54,143 bases of DNA from a virus. The stretch covers positions 1-54,143 of IMG/VR virus record IMGVR_UViG_3300048590_000145; one strand, written 5' to 3'. Numbering within the stretch: position 1 is the first letter of the stretch; every line of letters begins with the position of its first letter. Positions 8,560 through 14,930 of the stretch are shown piece by piece. Position numbers and translations under genes: made by a program. Below the pieces are notes generated by a model. The model was given only the letters and a program-made list of their open reading frames with translations, searched no databases and was not told where the DNA came from.

Positions 8560-8616
8560 CAGCAGGGAGATATCGAGTAGACTATTTGCAATTAACTACT
8601 TTTTTGAGGGTGACTC

Positions 8617-9180
8617 ATGAGCATGCTGGATGACAATGCGACGTTTCTTTCTGAGGCGGAAGAAGAGCTGAAGAGACGTTTCAAGAAGGAAGAAGCAGAC
8701 AAGCGTCGGCTACCGTCAAACGCTGCCGACGCCCCGTCGTCCGACAGGCTCGACCAGCTCGTACTCCCCGATGAGATGCGAGCGAAGATGCCCGTCACCA
8801 AGGACAAATATCTGGTGAGGGAAAACCCTCACCTGGTTCAGTGGGAGCGCGAGGTCCGTAAGTTTCTCAGGAACCTCTCGCCCGATCACGGTCACCGGGT
8901 ATCGGCGGTGATGGTGTACGAGTGGGCCACCGGGATCCGTATCGCCGACATCATGAAGTCGCCGGACAAGGTTGTCGGCCGGCTGCAGTCGTGGCGCTCC
9001 GACCTCCGCAAGATCAACAAGGTGTTGGAGTTCTACTTCGGCAAGCCCTACATGACGTACATCTGCGGGAAGAAAGTACCGAAGGCGTACCGGGTGAAGC
9101 CCGGGTACTACATCCGCCGGCACCGCCCGTACACCTTGACGCTGTGGGCCGAGTACACCGAGGGCGTGCTGTACCCGTGA
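8617..9180 (+). CDS. Hypothetical protein, possible winged-helix DNA-binding protein
   Basis: The 187-residue protein has a charged coiled N-terminus (SEAEEELKRRFKKEEADKRR) and a basic C-terminal half. In the latter, VSAVMVYEWATGIRIADIMKS and LQSWRSDLRKINKVLEF look like helix-turn-helix helices, and CGKKVPKAYRVKPGYYI like a wing. No family is recognised with confidence. It sits just after the terminator with its own 57-base AT-rich leader, so it is probably transcribed separately. A late-gene regulator or small terminase subunit are both possible. The ribosome site is GAGGGTGACTC; a second ATG lies two codons inside. Confidence 0.55.
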   Translation: MSMLDDNATFLSEAEEELKRRFKKEEADKRRLPSNAADAPSSDRLDQLVLPDEMRAKMPVTKDKYLVRENPHLVQWEREVRKFLRNLSPDHGHRVSAVMVYEWATGIRIADIMKSPDKVVGRLQSWRSDLRKINKVLEFYFGKPYMTYICGKKVPKAYRVKPGYYIRRHRPYTLTLWAEYTEGVLYP

Positions 9181-9497
9181 CCCATCATCCCGTTGTTGTC
9201 CTGCCGGACGGTACGCGGAGGTACTCGAACTACTCGAAGTACACACCGAAACCGTTGGAAGAACGCACGTACAAGGTTCGCAAGCCGGATCATCCACAGG
9301 CCGTACGGTTCCACGGTCAGTGGTTCATTCCGTTGGAACTGCTGTCAGACGAGTACCGCACGATGCCGGAGACACGACCGGATACCGATGCGTACGACCA
9401 CATGGTCAAGCCGCGGAAGTGCCGGTGTGTCCCGTGTCAGAGGCCTGAGGCTCGGGCCTGGCAGCAACGATGGCGGGACGACCAGCTCAAATCCTGA
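9177..9497 (+). CDS. Hypothetical protein with a Cys cluster
   Basis: GTG at 9177 overlaps the upstream stop and begins a 106-residue protein (MTHHPVVVLPDGTRRYSNYSK...). It is rich in Arg, Tyr and Pro, has a WFIPLELLSDEYR segment, and ends with CRCVPCQRPEARAWQQRW, a C-x-C-x2-C group that may bind zinc. No family is recognised. It is the last rightward gene, and its final 11 bases overlap the converging leftward gene. Confidence 0.6.
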   Translation: MTHHPVVVLPDGTRRYSNYSKYTPKPLEERTYKVRKPDHPQAVRFHGQWFIPLELLSDEYRTMPETRPDTDAYDHMVKPRKCRCVPCQRPEARAWQQRWRDDQLKS

Positions 9498-9771
9498 CCG
9501 GATTCTGCTGGGCCAATACCTGTTGGTCGTACTGCGGGCCGCCTTCGATCCGCTGAAACAACTGTTGAATCGATTTCAGATCGCGGCCCAGGATCGCTTG
9601 CAGTACCAGTGTCGCGGCTGTCTTGTCGAGGATGTCCTCGGACTCCTTGTACACCATCTGCACGGTGCCGAACCGCTGGTGCCACAGCCACAGCAGCCGG
9701 GTGTCCAGGCTAGTGCGGTGGTCCTCAGGGATCCGGTTGCGCCAACGACGGATGGGCGTGATGTCACTCAT
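9487..9771 (-). CDS. Small hypothetical protein at the end of the late operon
   Basis: This 94-residue helical protein (MSDITPIRRWRNRIPEDHRT...) contains YKESEDILDKTAATLVLQAIL. No family is recognised. A GGAG ribosome site precedes the ATG, and the start overlaps the tiny ORF upstream. It is the last gene of the leftward unit and meets the rightward operon tail to tail. Its position in the terminase cluster allows a packaging accessory role, but nothing in the sequence proves this. Confidence 0.6.
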   Translation of the reverse strand: MSDITPIRRWRNRIPEDHRTSLDTRLLWLWHQRFGTVQMVYKESEDILDKTAATLVLQAILGRDLKSIQQLFQRIEGGPQYDQQVLAQQNPVRI

Positions 9772-9856
9772 CGCCGTCTCCGTCGTTGGGGTGAATCAGC
9801 CCGATCTCCTGACGCCGCGTTTGATCCCCGGAGTTGATGGCCTTGAGCGCAGTCAC
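9764..9856 (-). CDS. Tiny overlapping ORF, 30 residues
   Basis: A GTG start overlaps the upstream stop (GTGA) and the end overlaps the next ATG by eight bases, giving a 30-residue peptide (MTALKAINSGDQTRRQEIGL...). The evidence is only the tight overlaps on both sides, typical of translational coupling. No family is recognised. Confidence 0.4.
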   Translation of the reverse strand: MTALKAINSGDQTRRQEIGLIHPNDGDGDE

Positions 9857-9996
9857 TTCAGAATCCCCTCACTAGAAAGGCCGTGGGCCGCCTCCCACCC
9901 GGCGACGAACGCCTTGTAGGCGGTCGTCGTGTCGCGGACTCCGTATTCGTTGCGATATTCGGCCCACGCGCACGCCAAGTCCTCGAAGTAGTTCAT
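9853..9996 (-). CDS. 47-residue hypothetical protein
   Basis: This short helical protein (MNYFEDLACAWAEYRNEYGV...) contains the YKAFVAGWEAAHG pattern common in small phage proteins of unknown role. The start forms an ATGA overlap with the upstream gene and the end forms a GTGA overlap with the next, so it fits cleanly into the coupled operon. Confidence 0.55.
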   Translation of the reverse strand: MNYFEDLACAWAEYRNEYGVRDTTTAYKAFVAGWEAAHGLSSEGILK

Positions 9997-10229
9997 CCGT
10001 CGTCCTCGTCTCTTCCGATGTCGGTGGTGACGATCTCTAGTCCGGCACGCAGCATTCCGATTTGCAACAGCCAGTCGAGGTCGGGGGTGGCGGCCAGGGT
10101 CAGGCGTGGTTTCCCGTCCCCGACGGTGGATACGACGCGCATGAGGACGACGGCGTCGAGGACGATGTCGTCATCGTTGATGTGGTCGCTGGTGACGTTG
10201 GGCAGCAGGTCGCTGATGTGACGGCTCAT
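9993..10229 (-). CDS. 78-residue hypothetical protein
   Basis: An acidic small protein (MSRHISDLLPNVTSDHINDD...) with an alternating strand-like pattern and an acidic tail GRDEDDG. The ATG at 10229 overlaps the stop of the 18-residue ORF as ATGA. A GTG two codons upstream is also possible. No family is recognised. Confidence 0.5.
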   Translation of the reverse strand: MSRHISDLLPNVTSDHINDDDIVLDAVVLMRVVSTVGDGKPRLTLAATPDLDWLLQIGMLRAGLEIVTTDIGRDEDDG

Positions 10230-10282
10230 TGCCACGCCCCGATCAGCAGCAGTCGGATAGTGGCTTCCATTTGTAGTTTCAT
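10226..10282 (-). CDS. Micro-ORF of 18 residues bridging two genes
   Basis: MKLQMEATIRLLLIGAWQ is encoded with ATGA overlaps at both ends and a GGAGGAG sequence about ten bases before its ATG. It may be a real micro-protein or just a device to re-initiate ribosomes onto the next gene. Confidence 0.3.
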   Translation of the reverse strand: MKLQMEATIRLLLIGAWQ

Positions 10283-10569
10283 GATTCGATCGCTCCTCCT
10301 GTCAGATCCCGGAACTCGATCTTGATCTCTTGATGGGTGGCAGGATGGGATCCGGTTCGACGCCGGCCAACCATCCGGTTGAAGATCATCTCCCGTGCGG
10401 TGTTCGCTTCCTTCATCGAGCTACGGTCTGTCGAGTTGGCACTGTTGGCGATCTCGAACAGCGTGCGCACCACCAGCTCGTGTGCTGGCAGGCTGATCAT
10501 GTCATCGGTTTTCATGACGGGGTTGTCGGCCACCAGTTGCATAGCCTGTCTGATCGTGACGATCTTCAT
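10279..10569 (-). CDS. Small protein next to TerL, possible terminase accessory
   Basis: This 96-residue protein (MKIVTIRQAMQLVADNPVMK...) has SMKEANTAREMIFNRMVGRRR followed by a hydrophobic strand EIKIEFRDLTGG. This is loosely like the C-terminal part of some small terminase subunits, but the match is weak. Its ATG overlaps the TerL stop (ATGA) and AGGAG lies eight bases upstream, which decides against the GTG two codons earlier. Confidence 0.5.
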   Translation of the reverse strand: MKIVTIRQAMQLVADNPVMKTDDMISLPAHELVVRTLFEIANSANSTDRSSMKEANTAREMIFNRMVGRRRTGSHPATHQEIKIEFRDLTGGAIES

Positions 10570-12026
10570 GCCCACACTCCTGTCCAGTCTTCCTCGTAGT
10601 TCACTGACGCGGTGGACTGTCCGGCGTTGTCAAAAAATTTTCCGTTGAAGAAATCCAATTCCTTCACGGCCTGTACCACATAGCGCAGTGCGTCCATCAT
10701 GTGGCTGTACTTGTCGTGTAGCGGTTGCTGGGTCCACATCTGCAGCTTGGTGTTGAACTCGTACTTGTAGTTCTCCAAGCACTCGAGCAACCACTGGCAG
10801 TTTCCCGAATGGACGATGCTGTTGTACAACATCATGCGTGTCTGCTGGATGTCGGTGACAATCGAGAAGTCCCCAGACCTGGATCCCGGGATCTTCCACA
10901 CCTTGTTCGACTTGGCGAGCACTGCCACGTTCGGGAACCTCTGTCGCATCATGTCCGCGGGCGTGGTGTTGATCGCCTTCTCATGGTGCTCACCGTCCCA
11001 CGGGAGGATGATCGCAGCCAACTTGTTGAAGTACGGCTTCACCTGTAGATCGTCCACGTACTCCGGCAGTGCTTTGCCGTGTCCCTCGCCGCAGTCGTAC
11101 AGGAACAGTCTCCCGTTGATCCACTGGAACGCGATCCAACTGGTGGCGTCCGACTGGATCCCGGAGGAGCCGATGTCGAAGGCGACGTACACCGGATGGC
11201 CTGGATTTAGGTTGAACTCATGGACCCGCTTCTCCTCCTCCATCTTCATGTACGCCTCGCCGTACACCGCAGCGGCGTCCATCTCCTCGAAGGAGACGTA
11301 GTACTCCTGCTCGAACATCCGGTCGTTGCCGAACCGTTTGAGGTAGGTATCCCGGATCCGTTCAAGTTCTTCCGTGGTCAGGACCGGGGGCAGTCCTTCC
11401 CGCGTCATGATCTTGTTCAGGTCATCGATGTCCCTGATGATGACATCGGCCTCGGGGTTGTCCTTCATGGATTCCATCAACTGCCACAACGGATTCCGTC
11501 GTTTCCCTCGTGGCGTGCTGACGACCATCAACCGCTTGTCCTCTGCGCGGTTCTCAAGGATCGGCATCAGCCGGGGGATGGGATCCTCACGGGTGAACAG
11601 CGCCAGCTCGGTGATGGTGTAGTCCTGGAACGACGTACCCACACCGGCTTTGTCCTGTCCGGACTGGAAGTAGCCTTGCAGCTTCAGCCGGCTCTGGTTG
11701 GTGAACCGGCCCTCCATGACGGTGCCCTTCCAGTCCACTGTCTCCCCGGGTACGTTGTCCTGCAGGCCACGGATGTACTCCCCGGACTCCGGATCAATGT
11801 ATGTCTTGTCCCAAAGAATGTCCCGGATCATAGGATTCGAGAGGCTAATGTATACGCCCGTCGTCTTCGGAGTCTTGAGTCGGGCGTGACACTGCTCCAT
11901 CGATGCCGAGACATCCTTCCCCGTCTGCCGTGGCAAGACCGCGATCCCGTACCGATTGTTCCTCCACAGTCGGTGGAGTTCCTCCTGGTACGGGCGTGGC
12001 TTGTAGTAGACGGGGAAGGACGGCAC
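10566..12026 (-). CDS. terL: Terminase large subunit
   Basis: This 486-residue ATPase-nuclease packages DNA into the prohead. The N-terminal motor has a PRQTGKD Walker A variant (residues 32-38), an acidic Walker B ending YTITE140 and the coupling motif VVSTPRGKRRNP. The C-terminal RNase H-like nuclease begins at VAFDIGSSG with its metal-binding Asp, and the protein ends with a DALRYVVQA helix typical of TerL. The start is GTG, four bases after the upstream stop, with no strong ribosome site, suggesting coupling. It lies far from portal and capsid genes, near the end of the late operon. Confidence 0.92.
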   Translation of the reverse strand: MPSFPVYYKPRPYQEELHRLWRNNRYGIAVLPRQTGKDVSASMEQCHARLKTPKTTGVYISLSNPMIRDILWDKTYIDPESGEYIRGLQDNVPGETVDWKGTVMEGRFTNQSRLKLQGYFQSGQDKAGVGTSFQDYTITELALFTREDPIPRLMPILENRAEDKRLMVVSTPRGKRRNPLWQLMESMKDNPEADVIIRDIDDLNKIMTREGLPPVLTTEELERIRDTYLKRFGNDRMFEQEYYVSFEEMDAAAVYGEAYMKMEEEKRVHEFNLNPGHPVYVAFDIGSSGIQSDATSWIAFQWINGRLFLYDCGEGHGKALPEYVDDLQVKPYFNKLAAIILPWDGEHHEKAINTTPADMMRQRFPNVAVLAKSNKVWKIPGSRSGDFSIVTDIQQTRMMLYNSIVHSGNCQWLLECLENYKYEFNTKLQMWTQQPLHDKYSHMMDALRYVVQAVKELDFFNGKFFDNAGQSTASVNYEEDWTGVWA

Positions 12027-12028
12027 AG

Positions 12029-12454
12029 TTACTCGGCGGTGTAGGTGAAGACTGCCGCCGTCGACAGCTTCGACTCACCGTTGTCCACGACCAGGTCGTA
12101 GTCGCCGGCAACTTCATCAGGCACATCGACCTCAAGCTCGGTGGCACTGTTCACCACCGGAGTGAGCTCTGTTTCTCCCCACAGCACAGTGGACTCATCG
12201 ATGAACCCGGTGCCGGTGACAGTGACGGTGACGGGCCCGGTGCCTTCCACGGCCGTTGACGGGTCGATCTCAGAGACAGTTGGCACGGGCTCCTGCAGTC
12301 CGGTCAAGTCCTGGTACTGCTCCTTGCTGGACTTCTCACTCCGGTCGAAGTCGGCTCGTAACGCGGTGGTGGCCTGTGCGTTGTTGGCCGCGGTCTCTGC
12401 TGGTGTGGACCGCGCAGGATTGGTATAGACGGTGGCGTTGTGAGGAGTGGTCAT
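12029..12454 (-). CDS. IPT/TIG Ig-like domain protein
   Basis: This 141-residue protein has an Ala/Asn/Thr-rich helical N-terminus (about residues 1-55) and an Ig-like IPT/TIG domain: PTVSEIDPSTAVEGTG, then TVTGTGF, LTPVVNSATELEVDVP and GDYDLVVDNGES. TIG domains in phages usually occur in capsid decoration or tail proteins and bind surface sugars or neighbouring subunits, so it is probably a virion component. Its position just before TerL is compatible with a head decoration role. Confidence 0.65.
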   Translation of the reverse strand: MTTPHNATVYTNPARSTPAETAANNAQATTALRADFDRSEKSSKEQYQDLTGLQEPVPTVSEIDPSTAVEGTGPVTVTVTGTGFIDESTVLWGETELTPVVNSATELEVDVPDEVAGDYDLVVDNGESKLSTAAVFTYTAE

Positions 12455-12467
12455 CTTCGTGATCCCT

Positions 12468-13490
12468 TCAGATCTGCAGGTGTGGTAACCCTATTGTGCC
12501 GAACAATGTGGAATAGTCTTCCTTCTCCGCAGAACTGCCGGCTTTGGAAGGGATGCCAGCCTGGGGTGGGTCAGGCTCCTTGACGGAGTTACTGCCTTCC
12601 CCAGGCGGCGTGGTGGCCGGCTTCGGCTCGGGCTGTTTCGCTGACGGAGGGGTTTCCGTCTGCTTCTGCCGGAGCGCATCGATGATCGGCTGCACAGGGA
12701 TGCTGTACCCCTGCAACTTGCCATCTTGCCTGACCTCGTACGGCGTGGCGAGTTTGGCGAACTCGTCAGCCAGAGTCTTGTTGAAGTTCTTCGTGCCGGG
12801 GATCAGATCCTTGTTGTTCTTGAACAGATCGATCGAGGCATGAAGGGTTTGTAGTTGTGACCCGGACTCTTCAAGTTTCTGCTGTGTCGCCTCCTCGACC
12901 TCTTGAACGAGCAGACTGCGCACAGCCTCTTGCCATTCCTTCGCATCGTTGCTGTCGCGCAGGGTCTCCATTCCCTCCTTGCCAATAGCCGGCACCTGTG
13001 TGCCTACCAGCAAACGAGGGTGCGTCTCCAAGGCTTCGAAGTATTTCTCGTAGTCCTCACGGGCCTGATCGAAAGACTCCTGCTGATACTTCTTGATAAC
13101 GGTTTCCTCGAGTGCGCTGCTCAGCTTGCCGAGTTTCGGGAGGAAATCACTGGCATCGGCTGTCCAATCCGCGGGAAGATCTGTTGCTCCGCTAGGGGCA
13201 TCAGGCCGTTCAACACTTCCTGCAGCATCTCCTCCTGCGTCATCAGATGCAGGTGACTCTTCTGCCACTGCTGCTGTTGCAGGTTGTCCATCCTTTGCAG
13301 CGCCTGTGCCAGTGGAGTCAGTGCCTCCATCAGTAGCATCCGTTGCTGTAGCTTCAGTTCCAGCAGGAGCCGTTGCTCCCTCTCCCACTGCCTCTGCGCC
13401 TTCCTCTGGCGCCAGCGCATCCATGAGAGCGCCGAAAGCAGCATCCCCCATGCCCGGTAGATCCACGACTTCACGGGTGTCTTCACTCAT
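12468..13490 (-). CDS. Acidic structural protein, possible scaffolding protein
   Basis: The 340-residue protein has a low-complexity Ala/Gly/Thr/Glu/Asp-rich first third, a central helical region (LSSALEETVIKKYQQESFDQ and onward, likely coiled coil), and a Pro/Glu/Lys-rich tail. High acidity, disorder at both ends and a helical middle are typical of scaffolding proteins, but these genes usually lie beside the capsid gene, which is 16 kb away here. The start overlaps the upstream gene by eight bases. Function remains unproven. Confidence 0.5.
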   Translation of the reverse strand: MSEDTREVVDLPGMGDAAFGALMDALAPEEGAEAVGEGATAPAGTEATATDATDGGTDSTGTGAAKDGQPATAAVAEESPASDDAGGDAAGSVERPDAPSGATDLPADWTADASDFLPKLGKLSSALEETVIKKYQQESFDQAREDYEKYFEALETHPRLLVGTQVPAIGKEGMETLRDSNDAKEWQEAVRSLLVQEVEEATQQKLEESGSQLQTLHASIDLFKNNKDLIPGTKNFNKTLADEFAKLATPYEVRQDGKLQGYSIPVQPIIDALRQKQTETPPSAKQPEPKPATTPPGEGSNSVKEPDPPQAGIPSKAGSSAEKEDYSTLFGTIGLPHLQI

Positions 13491-14052
13491 TGCTACCCCA
13501 CTCGCGCTTCATCTCTTCCAGTTCCATCGTGAGCAGTTCCCGGTGCTCATCGCTGAACTCGAACTTGATGTTGTCGAGCAGGGAGGTCAGACCGGTCTGG
13601 TCGAAGAACATCTTGTGGACTTCAACGATCGAGGCCAGTTCGAGAGGAGCGTCACCATGGGTGCAGTCCCAGTCAAGCTCCCAGGACAGGATCACCTTCT
13701 GCCAGTTGATGATGACGTTGAGGTAGTGGATCGAGTTGTGCTCGACATCTTCCTCGGGGCTGGCGTAGTTCAGACATTCGTCATCGGTGTCGATCTCAGC
13801 CTGAAGGACTTCCCGGAGCTGGTCGATCTTGTCGTAGTACAGATCCCGGAAGTGTGGCATGTCCTCGAACAGGATCTGGGCATGAGCACTGATGATGCGG
13901 TTGGCCCATTGCGGGGTGATCCGCTCGGTGCGCACATCCTCACTGGACTTCAGCACAGCGGTCCAGACCTGCAGGATGGTGTGATAGTCCGTGTCCTCTG
14001 CTTCAGCAAGGATGTCTTCCACGGTCAGTTCGGCGTCGATGTTTTCAGTCAC
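13483..14052 (-). CDS. Hypothetical acidic virion-cluster protein
   Basis: A 189-residue, acidic, helix-rich protein (MTENIDAELTVEDILAEAED...). GTG at 14052 forms a GTGA overlap with the upstream stop. The alternative upstream start would lie inside the neighbouring gene. It shows no motif I recognise. The surrounding genes are structural or packaging genes, so a virion or assembly role is likely. Confidence 0.55.
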   Translation of the reverse strand: MTENIDAELTVEDILAEAEDTDYHTILQVWTAVLKSSEDVRTERITPQWANRIISAHAQILFEDMPHFRDLYYDKIDQLREVLQAEIDTDDECLNYASPEEDVEHNSIHYLNVIINWQKVILSWELDWDCTHGDAPLELASIVEVHKMFFDQTGLTSLLDNIKFEFSDEHRELLTMELEEMKREWGSNE

Positions 14053-14786
14053 TTGATCTTTCCTGTCAGTTGAAGGTGCCGGTGCTCGGCCTGGATGGTG
14101 CGAATCACGGATCGGATGTCGTAGCACAGATCGTTCTCGACGTAGACCCGTTTGATGGTGTCAGGGACCAGCTCGCTGCCCCCGTAATACGCTTGCACAT
14201 CGGTGAGGTTGAATCCTTCCCGTCCGTCGTAGCAATGGATCTTGAACGGGAATCGGGGATCGGTGTAGATACCAACTTGGTACGAGGGCAGGGTGATCTT
14301 CACCTCGGCTGGGCGTTGAGTCTGGTCACCGGAAACCTCGAAGGTCTCGACGTACTCACCGTTCTGCACTGTCTCCGTGCGGACCCCGGTATCCATGTAT
14401 TTGAGGACACGCCGGCCACGGGGCTTCGGGTATGAAGGTTTGCGCACTTCCTCCTGGTGCCACTTGCGGCCTTTCTCGTCAACCCGGATCACCTCGTCGG
14501 GTGCCAGCGTGTTAAGCCGCTGACCGGGCAGTTCGTCAGGATCCGGTTCACTGACTCGCGGGATAGAGCGCTCTTCAGGTGCCGCCGTTGCCGGGGCAGG
14601 AGCAGGCTCAGGAAGCCCGAAGAACTCGGGGGAGGGTGATTGGTCCTCGGCCTGCTCAGGGGGCGTCTCTACCCGCCCCAGCTCCGCCTTGAGCTGTGCC
14701 ACGGTGTAGTTGCGGTACGGCTGGGTAGGGGTTAGCCCCGACGCCTTCAGTTCGTTGTAGAGGGCTGCCTTCTCAGCAGTGGACAT
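14049..14786 (-). CDS. Hypothetical protein with SAP-like N-terminus
   Basis: In this 245-residue protein, residues 5-37 (ALYNELKASGLTPTQPYRNY then TVAQLKAELG) resemble a SAP-type helix-extended-loop-helix, a small DNA-binding motif. A Pro/Glu-rich linker follows (about 40-80), then a folded C-terminal domain with YTDPRFPFKIHCYDG and DLCYDIRSVIRTIQAEH. It is the first gene after the repeat-bearing gap at 14787-14925 and has an AGGGAG ribosome site. A structural or DNA-associated virion role is possible; the family is not recognised. Confidence 0.5.
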   Translation of the reverse strand: MSTAEKAALYNELKASGLTPTQPYRNYTVAQLKAELGRVETPPEQAEDQSPSPEFFGLPEPAPAPATAAPEERSIPRVSEPDPDELPGQRLNTLAPDEVIRVDEKGRKWHQEEVRKPSYPKPRGRRVLKYMDTGVRTETVQNGEYVETFEVSGDQTQRPAEVKITLPSYQVGIYTDPRFPFKIHCYDGREGFNLTDVQAYYGGSELVPDTIKRVYVENDLCYDIRSVIRTIQAEHRHLQLTGKIK

Positions 14787-14825
14787 GTCGCTCCCTAGGT
14801 GGGTTCTGATAAGGATATGGCCTTA

Positions 14826-14930
14826 TGTAGTCACTGTAGTCAGTGTAGTCACCTGTTTTGGAAACTTCTACACCATATGTCGCACGAAAAGTTTAGAAAT
14901 GGGGTGACTACAGTGACTACACCGACTACG
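14826..14930. repeat. TGTAGTCA / TGACTACA repeat hairpin, cluster 1
   Basis: Three TGTAGTCA octamers at exact 9-bp steps (14826, 14835, 14844) are followed by a 53-bp spacer and then two TGACTACA (14905, 14914) plus CGACTACG (14923), again at 9-bp steps. The arrangement is a long inverted repeat. The spacer contains AAACTT and AAGTTT, which could pair inside it. The last unit overlaps the stop of the nozzle gene. The same octamers and a similar spacer recur at 48.3-48.6 kb. Confidence 0.85.
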
